The notes under the pieces: model-generated
What the model was told of the DNA's origin: nothing
What the model saw: only the letters and a program-made list of their open reading frames with translations
Databases searched by the model: none
Shown here: one piece after another, positions 17,507-26,564 of the stretch
Layout of the letters: each line of letters starts with the position of its first letter
How positions within the stretch are numbered: the stretch's first letter is position 1
Assembly (NCBI GenBank): GCA_030615505.1
Contig: JAUWZD010000014.1
Span: forward strand, 1-57,520
Length of the DNA: 57,520 bases
From: Spirochaetales bacterium
GTDB taxonomy: Bacteria; Spirochaetota; Spirochaetia; SZUA-6; DRHE01
Direction of reading: 5' to 3'
Program-made: the position numbers and the translations under genes

Positions 17507-17989
17507 ATGGCAAAAATAGTGATTGATAATAAATTGGATGCGAACTTTAAATATGAAATAGCAGCCAGACCTGGTGGGGAGAATATTAAAAAATGCTTTG
17601 CATGCGGCACCTGCACGGCAGGCTGCCCTGTTTTTCATGTGGAGCATAAGTATAATCCCAGAAAAATTATAAGGATGATTCTCATGGGCCTTCGGGAACA
17701 GGTTTTAAGTTCTAAGGTGATCTGGCTCTGCTCTCAATGCTACACCTGTTCTGCCAACTGTCCACAGGATGTGGATTTTTCAGAAATTATGTTTTCCCTG
17801 CGGCATATGGCGGTTGAAGAGGGTTATGCTCATCCCGACCTCCTGGAAAAGATTGAAAGTATCAGTACTTCAGCAAATGAGTTCCGGAGGGACTGTATCA
17901 ACCTGATCCTGGCTGAAGGAGATGTCTCCAAAGAGCAGATACTTAAAAATGTGGAAAATACCCTCAAACAGATTAAAGTAAACGGATAA
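17507..17989 (+). CDS. hdrC: HdrC-like iron-sulfur subunit
   Basis: A 160-residue protein with two [4Fe-4S] motifs: C30, C33, C36, C40 in 'KCFACGTCTAGCP' and C75, C78, C81, C85 in 'LCSQCYTCSANCP'. This is the layout of heterodisulfide reductase subunit C, a soluble electron carrier between HdrA and HdrB. No HdrB (CCG-domain) gene is found anywhere in the operon, so the partner that receives electrons from HdrC here is not obvious; MetV/MetF or the Flx proteins are candidates. GGAGGTAAGG is the ribosome site. The fused HdrA starts 5 bases after the stop. Confidence 0.88.
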   Translation: MAKIVIDNKLDANFKYEIAARPGGENIKKCFACGTCTAGCPVFHVEHKYNPRKIIRMILMGLREQVLSSKVIWLCSQCYTCSANCPQDVDFSEIMFSLRHMAVEEGYAHPDLLEKIESISTSANEFRRDCINLILAEGDVSKEQILKNVENTLKQIKVNG

Positions 17990-17994
17990 GAAAT

Positions 17995-20900
17995 ATGGCA
18001 GCTAAAAGCGGTGGAAAGACGGCCCGGCATGGAGTGAAGGCCAAAGACGGTATTAGGGCCTCTGGAGGAAACGGCAGAATCGGCTCTGTCATGGTAGTGG
18101 GAGCGGGAATCGCCGGTATTCAGGCATCTTTAGACCTGGCCGAAAGCGGCTTTAAGGTACACCTTGTAGACAAATCCCCAGCCATCGGTGGAATCATGAC
18201 CCAGTTAGATAAAACATTCCCAACCAATGACTGTTCCATGTGTATCGTCTCGCCAAAGCTTGTGGACTGTTCCCGCCATATTAATATAAATCTACTCACC
18301 TACTCCGATGTGGAAGAGGTTTCCGGTGATCCGGGTAACTTTAAGGTTAAAATAAAGCTCCGCACTCGCTATGTGGATGAGTCAAAATGCTCAGGCTGCG
18401 GGGAGTGTGCCAAGGAGTGTCCGGTTATCCGGCCCAGTGAATTTGATCAGGGCCTGGCCGAGAGAAAGGCAATATACAGGCCTTTACCCCAGGCTACGCC
18501 CAATGTCTTTACTATTGAAAAGCAGGGCACCGCACCATGTACGGACGCCTGTCCTGCGGGCTGCAACGCCCACGGCTATGTGGCTTTAATCCGCAGCCGC
18601 AAGTTTAAGGAAGCAATAGAGCTGATCAGGGAAAAGATACCCCTGCCTGCTATATGCGGTCGTGTATGCGGCTTCTGCGAGGATGAATGCAACCGGGCCA
18701 ATGTGGATGAAGCCGTCAGGATAAGGGCTTTGAAACGCTTCGCCGCTGATTACGAGATGAGGCATAGAGATTCTGAAGAAGAGATCAACCAGGTCGGGCG
18801 GGATGAGTCTGAAACCGTCAGGGATAAAGAGAAGGTTGCCATAATCGGCTCCGGACCCGCCGGGCTCACGGCCGCCTATGACCTGGCCAAACAGGGTTAT
18901 AATCCGGTCATATTCGAAGCACGCGAAAAAGCCGGTGGTATGCTGCGCGTGGGTATCCCTGAATACCGCCTGCCCAATGACATTTTGGATTATGAAATTG
19001 ATATCATAAAAAAAGCCGGAGTAGAAATAAAAACCAATACACCGATAAGCAGCGATCTGAGCCTGGAGGCCCTCTTTAACCAGGGATTTAAAGCCGTTTT
19101 TATTGCTGTGGGGACGCATAAGAGCCGTAGATTAAGGATTGAAGGGGAGGATCTGAAAGGTGTTATTCCCGGAGTGGAATTCCTGCGGGAGATCAATAAC
19201 GGCGCCTCTAGAATAAATGTAAAAAACAAGGTAGTTGCAGTGATAGGCGGCGGCAACACGGCCATGGACACGGTCAGATCGGCCTTAAGGATGGGAGCCC
19301 GGGACGCCTTTATTGTGTACAGGCGCTCAAGGGAGCAGATGCCCGTAAGCATGGAGGAACTGGAAGCAGCCGAGGCTGAAGGCATAAAGATCAACTACCT
19401 GTTTTCCCCCATCAGGATAGAGGGCAATGGGGGCGGAGTAACCGAGCTGATCTGCAATCGGATGAAATTGGGCTCTCCCGATGCTTCAGGTAGGCGCCGC
19501 CCACTGCCTATTGAGGGTGAAACCAGATCCTTCAAGGCAGACATCGTTATGCCGGCCCTCGGGCAAACCGTAGATTATTCCTTACTTAATGAGGCGACCT
19601 GTAATCTGGAAACGGAAAAAGATCTGATTAAGGTTGACTCAATTACACTGGAGACTAATATCCCGGGTGTATTCGCAGGAGGCGATGCCACGGGCAGCGA
19701 GGGGTATGTTGTTCATGCCATAGCCCACGGCCACCGGGCGGCAGTTTCTCTGGATCGCTATTTGCGCGGTCAGGATCTGCACAGCGGCCGTGAGGAACCG
19801 GCAGTCAAAATCGCTGAGATGCCGGCTTACCCGGATAAGAAAAAACCTCTTCAAGAAATACCCATTCTTAGTGTAAAGCAGAGGATTAAGAATTTCAGGG
19901 AAATGGAGCTGTGCTTTACCGAGGATCAAGCTGCCCAGGAGGCGAGCCGCTGCCTGGACTGCGGAACCTGCTGCGAATGCCTCCAATGTGAGAAGGCCTG
20001 CGAAGCCAATGCCATCGATCACACCATGCAGGATAAAATAGTAGAATTGAATGTGGGCTCCATACTGCTTTCACCGGGGTGTGAGCTTTCCGATCTTACT
20101 CGACTGCACAGGCTGGGTTATGGAAAACATGAAGACGTTATTACAAGCCTGCAGTTTGAGCGGATACTCTCCGCTTCAGGTCCCTATTCAGGTCATATAC
20201 AGCGTCCCTCGGATGGGAAAGAGCCGAAAAAAATTGCCTTTATTCAGTGCGCGGGCTCAAGGGATTGCGATAACGACTACTGTTCTGCCGTATGCTGTAT
20301 GTATGCCTTGAAAGAAGCGATTATTGCCATGGAGCATGAGCCTGATATTCGCTGTGATATCTTTTATATGGATATAAGGGCTTATGGTAAGGGGTTTGAT
20401 GCCTATTACGAGCGGGCTAAAGACTTAGGCATTAGCTTCATTCGCTGCCGGCCCCGGGAGATTGAAAAGATTGCAGACAGCGGGAATTTACGAATCGGTT
20501 ATGTTGATGATGATGGTTTTTACCGTACTAAAGAGTTTGACATGGTGGTGCTTTCAGCCGGTTTCAAGCCGCTGTCTGATGCTGGAGAGATTGCTCAGAA
20601 GTTCGGAATTTCCTTAGACGATCGTGGTTTTGCGTTAAACAGGGCGCTCGATCCTGTTGCTTCAACCAGGGACGGTATATATGTTTTCGGTCCCTTCTCA
20701 GAGCCAAAGGATATACCTGAAACGGTAATGGAGGCCTCAAGCGCCTCATCCTGTGCCATGGTGTACTTATCCGAATCCCGGGGAACCGAGGTTGAGGAGC
20801 TTAAGCTTCCACCGGAGAGGGATGTATCGGGCGAGCCGCCGCGAATCGGTGTATTCGTCTGTCACTGCGGGAAGAATATCGGGGGTATAGTTGACGTTCC

Positions 20901-22512
20901 TGCTGTAGCGGATTATGCCAAAACCCTACCCCACGTGATTTTCTCAGATGACAATCTCTATACATGTTCTTCGGATACTCAGGTCATCATTAAAGAAAAG
21001 ATTGAGGAGTATAACCTGAACAGAGTGGTCGTATCTTCCTGCTCGCCGCGCACCCATGAGTCCCTGTTCCAGGATACGATTCGGGAAGCAGGACTGAATC
21101 CTCACCTTTTTGAAATGGCCAACATTCGTGATCAATGCTCCTGGGTTCATATGCATGAGAAGGAAGCTGCTACGGAAAAATCAAAGGACCTGGTGCGCAT
21201 GGCTGTTACCAAAGTGGCTCTTACGGAGCCATTGAAATCCATACCCCTCAAAGTGACGCAGAAGGCCCTGGTTGTGGGCGGCGGGGTAGCCGGAATGATA
21301 AGCGCCCTGTCCATTGCTGACCAGGGCTATGAGGTATTCCTCGTTGAGAAAACGGATACACTCGGAGGCATAGCGCTTAAAATCGATCGTAATATTGACG
21401 GCCATGATGTTTCAGGGTATGTAGAGGAGCTTAAAGGGCGTGTCTTAAATCATAAGTTAATTAATGTGTTTACAGATTCACACCTTACAAAAGTGGATGG
21501 CTTTATCGGGAACTTTACATCAACTATCGAGAGAATAAATAGAAAGGGTCCTGCAAAAATTGAAACCCACGAAGTTGATCACGGGGTGGCCATTCTTGCT
21601 ACCGGCGGTGTGGAGAATAAGCCGGATGAGTACCTCTACGGCAAGAGTAGTAGGGTAAAGACTCTTCTTGAGCTGAGTGAAGCCATAGGCTCCAGTGATT
21701 TTAGTGTTCCCGATACAGTGGTCATGATCCAGTGTGTGGGATCGAGAGAACCGGAGCATATGTACTGCAGCCGGGTGTGCTGTTCCGGGGCTATTAAGAA
21801 TGCCATCCGAATGAAAGAGATGAAACCTGAGGCGAATATCATAATTCTCTACCGTGATATCCGTACCTATGGTTTCCGTGAGAAATACTATACCCGGGCG
21901 AGGGAGTTGGGCATCATTTTTATGCAGTACGATCTCGAAAATAAGCCGGTAGTTAGAGAAGAGGGAGATAGAATTGTGATCAGCGCCCGGGACCACATTC
22001 TGGGAGCCGACATCGACATTCCGGCAGATATGCTCGTTTTGAGCAGCAGGATAAATCCCAATTCCGATAATGAAGAATTATCCCGGCTCTTTAAGGTGCC
22101 GATTAACAGTGAGAAATTCTTTCTTGAAGCCCACGTTAAGCTGAGACCCGTTGAATTTGCCACAGACGGTGTTTATCTGTGCGGTCTTGCTCATTATCCA
22201 AAGGATATTAAAGAGACGATTTCTCAGGCAAGGGCTGCAGCAGGAAGAGCGGCAACAATACTGTGCAGAGAGCTCATTGAGGCAGCGGGCAAGATCTCCT
22301 ATGTGAACGAGGCTCGATGCAGCGGCTGCGGGGCCTGTGTTACGGTATGTGCCTATAATGCTATCACTATTGACGAGGAGCGGTGTGTGGCGGTAATTAA
22401 TGAGGTGGTATGTAAGGGCTGCGGGGCCTGTGCAGCTACATGCCGGGGTACTGCCATTAAGCTTCACGGCTTTGAGGATGAGCAAATTCTTGAGATCCTG
22501 GATGCGGTATAG
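17995..22512 (+). CDS. giant HdrA fusion: HdrA unit split by a GltD/NfnB-like NADPH oxidoreductase domain, then a second HdrA unit
   Basis: A 1505-residue protein with three flavin-type nucleotide folds. Residues 32-145: HdrA FAD domain ('GAGIAG' 37-42, 'GGIMTQLDKTFPTNDC') and a [4Fe-4S] motif (C132-C142). Residues 180-600: a complete glutamate-synthase-small-subunit-like module with its Cys-rich head ('CGRVCGFCEDEC'), 'GSGPAGL' (285-291) for FAD, 'GGGNTAMD' (418-425) for NAD(P)H and 'GVFAGGDA'. Residues 650-935: the rest of the first HdrA, with 'CAGSRD' and 'YCSAVCC'. Residues 950-1505: a second HdrA ('IGVFVCHCG', 'GGGVAG' 1095-1100, 'VGSRE', two C-terminal [4Fe-4S] motifs). Canonical HdrA has about 650 residues. 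The first 30 residues are Gly/Lys-rich, so the true start may be slightly later. Proposed role: the flavin core of the complex, taking electrons from NADPH and/or the FlxA NADH site. Confidence 0.88.
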   Translation: MAAKSGGKTARHGVKAKDGIRASGGNGRIGSVMVVGAGIAGIQASLDLAESGFKVHLVDKSPAIGGIMTQLDKTFPTNDCSMCIVSPKLVDCSRHININLLTYSDVEEVSGDPGNFKVKIKLRTRYVDESKCSGCGECAKECPVIRPSEFDQGLAERKAIYRPLPQATPNVFTIEKQGTAPCTDACPAGCNAHGYVALIRSRKFKEAIELIREKIPLPAICGRVCGFCEDECNRANVDEAVRIRALKRFAADYEMRHRDSEEEINQVGRDESETVRDKEKVAIIGSGPAGLTAAYDLAKQGYNPVIFEAREKAGGMLRVGIPEYRLPNDILDYEIDIIKKAGVEIKTNTPISSDLSLEALFNQGFKAVFIAVGTHKSRRLRIEGEDLKGVIPGVEFLREINNGASRINVKNKVVAVIGGGNTAMDTVRSALRMGARDAFIVYRRSREQMPVSMEELEAAEAEGIKINYLFSPIRIEGNGGGVTELICNRMKLGSPDASGRRRPLPIEGETRSFKADIVMPALGQTVDYSLLNEATCNLETEKDLIKVDSITLETNIPGVFAGGDATGSEGYVVHAIAHGHRAAVSLDRYLRGQDLHSGREEPAVKIAEMPAYPDKKKPLQEIPILSVKQRIKNFREMELCFTEDQAAQEASRCLDCGTCCECLQCEKACEANAIDHTMQDKIVELNVGSILLSPGCELSDLTRLHRLGYGKHEDVITSLQFERILSASGPYSGHIQRPSDGKEPKKIAFIQCAGSRDCDNDYCSAVCCMYALKEAIIAMEHEPDIRCDIFYMDIRAYGKGFDAYYERAKDLGISFIRCRPREIEKIADSGNLRIGYVDDDGFYRTKEFDMVVLSAGFKPLSDAGEIAQKFGISLDDRGFALNRALDPVASTRDGIYVFGPFSEPKDIPETVMEASSASSCAMVYLSESRGTEVEELKLPPERDVSGEPPRIGVFVCHCGKNIGGIVDVPAVADYAKTLPHVIFSDDNLYTCSSDTQVIIKEKIEEYNLNRVVVSSCSPRTHESLFQDTIREAGLNPHLFEMANIRDQCSWVHMHEKEAATEKSKDLVRMAVTKVALTEPLKSIPLKVTQKALVVGGGVAGMISALSIADQGYEVFLVEKTDTLGGIALKIDRNIDGHDVSGYVEELKGRVLNHKLINVFTDSHLTKVDGFIGNFTSTIERINRKGPAKIETHEVDHGVAILATGGVENKPDEYLYGKSSRVKTLLELSEAIGSSDFSVPDTVVMIQCVGSREPEHMYCSRVCCSGAIKNAIRMKEMKPEANIIILYRDIRTYGFREKYYTRARELGIIFMQYDLENKPVVREEGDRIVISARDHILGADIDIPADMLVLSSRINPNSDNEELSRLFKVPINSEKFFLEAHVKLRPVEFATDGVYLCGLAHYPKDIKETISQARAAAGRAATILCRELIEAAGKISYVNEARCSGCGACVTVCAYNAITIDEERCVAVINEVVCKGCGACAATCRGTAIKLHGFEDEQILEILDAV

Positions 22513-22532
22513 ACCGGGTGAAAGGAAACTGT

Positions 22533-22961
22533 ATGGAAACAAGTAATTGGGAACCAAAAATCGTGGCCTTTTTATGCAACTGGTGTTCCTATGCCGGTGC
22601 GGATTTAGCAGGTGTGAGCCGCCTGCAGTATGGGCCCAATGTAAGAATTATCCGTGTGCCCTGTTCGGGCAGGATCAACCCCCTTTACATCGTGCGTGCG
22701 CTTCAGAACGGTATCGACGGTGTTCTGGTTTCAGGATGCCATCCCGGAGACTGCCATTACATCAGCGGCAATCTCGTTGCCAGGAGAAAGTTTGCTCTTA
22801 TGAAAAGGCTGCTCACCTATATCGGGATTGAACCGGAGCGAGTGCAATTTTCCTGGGTCTCCGCTTCGGAGGGGAACCGCTTCGCTGCCCTGATGAATAA
22901 GGTCATTGATGATATTAAAAAAATCGGACCGGCGAAAAAGCTTGTAAAGAGTGTTGCTTAA
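22533..22961 (+). CDS. flxD: MvhD/FlxD-type iron-sulfur subunit (second copy)
   Basis: A 142-residue MvhD-domain protein with 'FLCNWCSYAGADLAG', 'RVPCSGRINPLYI' and 'SGCHPGDCHYISGN', the cysteine set for the [2Fe-2S] cluster. ATG 22533 is preferred over the GTG 15 bases upstream because AAAGGA lies at a good distance. It lies directly after the fused HdrA and before three Flx-like genes, so it fits FlxD, which links FlxABC to HdrA in the FlxABCD-HdrABC complexes known from sulfate reducers. Confidence 0.85.
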   Translation: METSNWEPKIVAFLCNWCSYAGADLAGVSRLQYGPNVRIIRVPCSGRINPLYIVRALQNGIDGVLVSGCHPGDCHYISGNLVARRKFALMKRLLTYIGIEPERVQFSWVSASEGNRFAALMNKVIDDIKKIGPAKKLVKSVA

Positions 22962-22965
22962 ATAT

Positions 22966-23964
22966 ATGGAAAGCATGGAAAAGAAGATACGCGAAATAGC
23001 CAGGGAAATTTTCATAAATCAAAAAATAGATTTCTTTTTAGGCTACGAAGAGGGCTCTGTACCCCTTAAGAGCCGGCCCTTTTTTATTCAAGCGAAAGAA
23101 AAGACGCCGGACGGTCTTATTAATAGGCTTGTATGGAATTCTTTCTGCTCGAATAACCTGGCTGTTTTCCTGCCCAAATTTTTTGAACATGATCCGCGCA
23201 AAAAACCGCCGCGCATAGGTATATCGGTCAAGGGCTGCGATCTCCGCTCCATTGTGGCACTGATAAAAGAAAAACAGGTGCCCAGGGAGAATATTGTTTT
23301 AATCGGGGTTCCCTGCCTGGGAATGATCGATAAGACTAAGGTGGAGGCGAACTTCCAGGGCCTGGAAATAATAGGAAGCGAGGAGACGCCCGAAGGAGTC
23401 TTGAATATTACAACTAAGGACGGTAAAAAACACCACCTGAAGAGGGAAGAGTTTCTGCAGGAAGCCTGTATTGAGTGCCGTTTTCCCATGACTGAAGGAA
23501 CAGATTATCTCATAGAGGGGAAGGCCAGGGATCCCGGAGACGGCGGTTATGCACGCATCAAGGCCTTTGAAGACAAACCGCCTGAAGAGCGCTGGGAGTA
23601 TTTTAAACGGGAAATATCAAAGTGCATCCGCTGCAATGCCTGCAGGCAGGCCTGTCCCACATGCTGGTGTAAGGAATGCTTCGCCGAGCAGACCGATCTA
23701 CGCTGGATCGGGGCAAGTATCGATCTTTCGGATACAATGATTTTTCATCTTATCAGGATATTTCACCAGGCGGGAAGATGTGTGGAATGTGATGCCTGTT
23801 ACAGGGCCTGTCCCATGGGAGTAGATTTAAGGATGTTCACTAAAAAGATAGTACAGGATGTGGATGAACTGTTTAGCTATGTTCCCGGCTTCTCTACAGA
23901 AGATACTCCACCAATGTCTACCTTCAGAGAAGAGGACAGCGATAATTTTATTTCTGAACCATAA
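22966..23964 (+). CDS. FlxC-like iron-sulfur protein with two C-terminal [4Fe-4S] motifs
   Basis: About 332 residues. The first part has 'GISVKGCDLRSIVALI' and 'VLIGVPCLGMID', reminiscent of the F420-hydrogenase beta/FdhB family. Next comes 'ACIECRFPM', and at the C-terminus two ferredoxin motifs: 'CIRCNACRQACPTCWCKECF' and 'CVECDACYRACP'. Proteins of this kind are encoded with FlxA and FlxB. The exact start is uncertain: GTG 22951, ATG 22966 and ATG 22975 are all possible, and none has a strong ribosome site. The role is inferred from neighbours: electron relay between the NAD(P)H module and MvhD/HdrA. It might also stand in for the missing HdrB, but nothing in its sequence shows this. Confidence 0.72.
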   Translation: MESMEKKIREIAREIFINQKIDFFLGYEEGSVPLKSRPFFIQAKEKTPDGLINRLVWNSFCSNNLAVFLPKFFEHDPRKKPPRIGISVKGCDLRSIVALIKEKQVPRENIVLIGVPCLGMIDKTKVEANFQGLEIIGSEETPEGVLNITTKDGKKHHLKREEFLQEACIECRFPMTEGTDYLIEGKARDPGDGGYARIKAFEDKPPEERWEYFKREISKCIRCNACRQACPTCWCKECFAEQTDLRWIGASIDLSDTMIFHLIRIFHQAGRCVECDACYRACPMGVDLRMFTKKIVQDVDELFSYVPGFSTEDTPPMSTFREEDSDNFISEP

Positions 23965-23989
23965 AGGGGTTTAAAAGGATTATATAAGA

Positions 23990-25009
23990 ATGGCACAGGG
24001 AGTTATTAAAAAAGAGGATCTGTACAGACTTCTTTCAACTGCCGCCGGAAAGAAGAAGGTGTATGCTCCGATCGATGGTGTAGGGGGTATTGAATTCGCT
24101 GAAATTCATGAACAGAAGGAGATAACCCTTGATTACAGTAATTCAAAACTCTCCCCCAAGTCCATTTTCTTTCCCCAGCGGGAGGTGCTCTGTACCTTTG
24201 CAGACGATGCTTTGGAAGAGGTTCAGACACCTAAGGAGGCTTTGATTGTTTTCGGGATCAGGCCCTGCGATGCCCTCTCCCTGACTTATCTTGATAAGGT
24301 CTTTTCCGATAGTGCCGGAAGGTTCAAAGACCCCTACTACCTCAAGCGAAGGGAGAATGCAGTTATCATTTCACTGGCCTGTAAGGAACCCCGTGCGACA
24401 TGTTTCTGTACATCCGTAGGAGGGAGTCCGTCGGGAAAAGAAGGCGCTGATATCCTGGTTTATGAGCTTGCGGATAAACTGCTCTTTGAATCCTGTTCGG
24501 ACAGGGGGCAGGACTTCATGAAGACCGCTTCGGTCCTCTTTAAACAAGCAGAGGAAGATCATAAAACTGCTGCTAAAGAGCAGGCAGAGAAAGCAAAGGA
24601 CGGTATGCCCGTGCTTAATCTGAATGGTCTGAAAGAGAGAGTCGATAAGGTATTTGAAGATCCGCTCTGGGATGAGATTACCCGCAACTGCCTGGGATGT
24701 GGGGCATGTACCTATCTCTGTCCTACATGCCACTGCTTTGACATTACCGATGAAGAGAATAGAAAGGGGGAGGGATACAGGATCCGCACCTGGGATTCCT
24801 GCCAGTATCCTCTCTTTACTCTTCATGCTTCGGGACACAATCCCAGGGTCAATAAGAAGCAGCGCATGCGCCAGAGAATTATGCACAAGTATTCTTACAC
24901 GGTGGATAATTACGGGGATATATTCTGTGTAGGCTGTGGACGCTGCATACTCTACTGTCCGGTGAACCTGGATATAAGGGACATGCTTAATACGCTTAAT
25001 AAACTATAA
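23990..25009 (+). CDS. flxB: FlxB-like iron-sulfur subunit (AsrA/HydB family)
   Basis: A 339-residue member of the family that includes anaerobic sulfite reductase subunit A and sulfhydrogenase beta. It has 'YAPIDGVGGIEFAEI' near the N-terminus, 'IVFGIRPCDALSL', 'ATCFCTSVGGSP' and two [4Fe-4S] motifs: 'CLGCGACTYLCPTCHC' and 'CVGCGRCILYCPVNLD'. A 20-residue Ala/Lys/Glu-rich stretch around residue 190 looks like a helical linker. Such subunits pass electrons between the FAD/NAD(P)H partner (here the gene at 25032) and the rest of the complex. The distances to its neighbours are 25 and 22 bases. Confidence 0.82.
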   Translation: MAQGVIKKEDLYRLLSTAAGKKKVYAPIDGVGGIEFAEIHEQKEITLDYSNSKLSPKSIFFPQREVLCTFADDALEEVQTPKEALIVFGIRPCDALSLTYLDKVFSDSAGRFKDPYYLKRRENAVIISLACKEPRATCFCTSVGGSPSGKEGADILVYELADKLLFESCSDRGQDFMKTASVLFKQAEEDHKTAAKEQAEKAKDGMPVLNLNGLKERVDKVFEDPLWDEITRNCLGCGACTYLCPTCHCFDITDEENRKGEGYRIRTWDSCQYPLFTLHASGHNPRVNKKQRMRQRIMHKYSYTVDNYGDIFCVGCGRCILYCPVNLDIRDMLNTLNKL

Positions 25010-25031
25010 TGTATAAACTGTGGGGCCGTTA

Positions 25032-25874
25032 ATGGAAAATCCTTACATACCTTATCCGGTAAGCATTGATGCTATTACTATCGAGAATGATGCCAAAGAT
25101 CTTAAAACATTCAAATTAACCTTTGATAGGGAAGAGGATCTGAAGGCATTCACCTATATGCCGGGGCAGTTTGCCGAGATGTCTGTATTCGGGAAAGGGG
25201 AGTCCCCATTCGGCATAGCCTCTTCTCCCACGGAAGAGGGCTATCTGCTTTTTACAGTTAAAAGAACGGGTACGGTTACTAAAGAACTTCATAATTCAGA
25301 GCCCGGGCGTAAGATAGGGGTGAGAGGCCCCCTGGGAAATACTTTTCCATGGGATCGAATGGTGGGAAAGAATATAGTGATTGTATCCGGAGGCTTTGCC
25401 TTTACTACCCTGCGCTCCGCCATTACCTATATGCTCTGTAAAGAGCAGAGAAGTAAATTCGGCAGTATAACGACCGTTTACGGGGCACGCGACCCTGGTG
25501 AGCTGATGTACAAGGATATTCTTAAAAGCTGGGAAGCGAACACTAATATTGATCTCACCCTTACCGTTGACAGAGCCCCGGACAACGGCTGGCATGGGCG
25601 GGTTGGACTGGTTCCCAATGTGCTAAAAGAGGTTAACCCGAGCTCGGAGAACAGTATCGCCTTAGTGTGCGGGCCTCCCATTATGATCCGTTTTACAATT
25701 CCTGTGCTCCTGGAACTTGGCTTCAATAAAGACGATATAATTATCTCGCTGGAAAACCGGATGAAGTGCGGCATTGGAAAGTGCGGCAGATGCAATGTCG
25801 GATCGAAATATGTCTGCATCGACGGTCCTGTGTTTACCTACGCTGAACTCGAGCACCTGCCTGCGGAGTATTAA
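25032..25874 (+). CDS. flxA: FlxA-like FAD/NAD(P)H oxidoreductase with [2Fe-2S] site
   Basis: A 280-residue ferredoxin reductase-like protein of the AsrB/dihydroorotate dehydrogenase electron-transfer subunit family. It has the FAD-binding 'YMPGQFAEMSVFG' and 'SPFGIASSP', the NAD(P)-binding fold beginning 'NIVIVSGGFAFTTLRSAI' and 'VCGPPIMIRFT', and C-terminal cysteines 'CGIGKCGRCNVGSKYVC' for a [2Fe-2S] cluster. FlxA is the NAD(H) entry point of FlxABCD-HdrABC. ATG 25032 matches the family start (ENPYIPYP); a GTG 12 bases upstream is also open. It indicates that the MetVF/Hdr complex is linked to NAD(P)H rather than to a hydrogenase, since no hydrogenase gene is present. Confidence 0.87.
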   Translation: MENPYIPYPVSIDAITIENDAKDLKTFKLTFDREEDLKAFTYMPGQFAEMSVFGKGESPFGIASSPTEEGYLLFTVKRTGTVTKELHNSEPGRKIGVRGPLGNTFPWDRMVGKNIVIVSGGFAFTTLRSAITYMLCKEQRSKFGSITTVYGARDPGELMYKDILKSWEANTNIDLTLTVDRAPDNGWHGRVGLVPNVLKEVNPSSENSIALVCGPPIMIRFTIPVLLELGFNKDDIIISLENRMKCGIGKCGRCNVGSKYVCIDGPVFTYAELEHLPAEY

Positions 25875-25895
25875 GGGGTATTAAGAGGAGAAATT

Positions 25896-26504
25896 ATGAG
25901 TACATCTGATGCCGCACCCTGGAAAGATAAGCTGTGGAAGGAACTGCGGCTCTTAAAGCCGGAAGAATTATGTGACAGGGCATGCGTGAGATTCAGCCAG
26001 GAGGGGTTTTATTCTATGGATTCCATGGGCAGAGAGTATCGTATTTATACAGATGATCAGAGGGTAGAAGAAACAGGCGGAGACCCATTAGCTTCAGATC
26101 CTGATTTCCAGCTGACCCTCCTGTCTTACCTGATCCATGCTAAAGCGATACCCCTAACGGGAAAGTGGGTCTCAGAAAAGGACTTAAAAGGGGGAAGCAT
26201 CTTCTTTCGAGGGCCGCATCAGCTACCCGCTGCTCCCCTGGTAGAAAAGTACGGAAGGAATGCAGATCTGTTCCTGGAGGCAGGTAAGGCCTTGGGCGGA
26301 AAACCTCTGGATTTCGGTGATGTATGCCTGGAGTTCCAGGTGCTCCCGAGGGTCCCTCTGGCCTGTGTGCTGTGGGTCAAAGACGAGGAGTTTCCCGCCA
26401 GGGTGTCGTTTCTCTTCGACTCCTCCATTGAAGCTCATTTAGAGTTAGACGTGATCTTCGCTTTAGTCAGTTCTGTGGTACGGAAGCTGTTGAACAATAC
26501 ATAA
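25896..26504 (+). CDS. DUF3786-family protein
   Basis: A 202-residue cytoplasmic protein that looks like DUF3786: 'FSQEGFYSMDSMGREYRIY', 'DPDFQLTLLSYLIHAKAIPLTGKWVSE', 'GGSIFFRGPHQLP' and 'VLPRVPLACVLWVKDEEFPARVSFLFD'. DUF3786 has no established function but occurs in anaerobes that use folate and corrinoid C1 chemistry. It has no Cys cluster motif or signal peptide. It lies 21 bases after flxA with AGAGGAG in front, followed after 60 bases by folD, so it belongs to the operon. An accessory or assembly role in C1 metabolism is an inference from position only. Confidence 0.7.
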   Translation: MSTSDAAPWKDKLWKELRLLKPEELCDRACVRFSQEGFYSMDSMGREYRIYTDDQRVEETGGDPLASDPDFQLTLLSYLIHAKAIPLTGKWVSEKDLKGGSIFFRGPHQLPAAPLVEKYGRNADLFLEAGKALGGKPLDFGDVCLEFQVLPRVPLACVLWVKDEEFPARVSFLFDSSIEAHLELDVIFALVSSVVRKLLNNT

Positions 26505-26564
26505 ATTGTATTTTATTATCTTTGAGGGCTTGTTAAAAACTATATTATGAGAGAGAGGTAAATA

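Noticed and set aside
18586-19119. 177-codon minus-strand frame inside the giant HdrA gene
   Set aside because: It is opposite the GltD-like domain, which has clear motifs; there is no ribosome site or recognisable protein.
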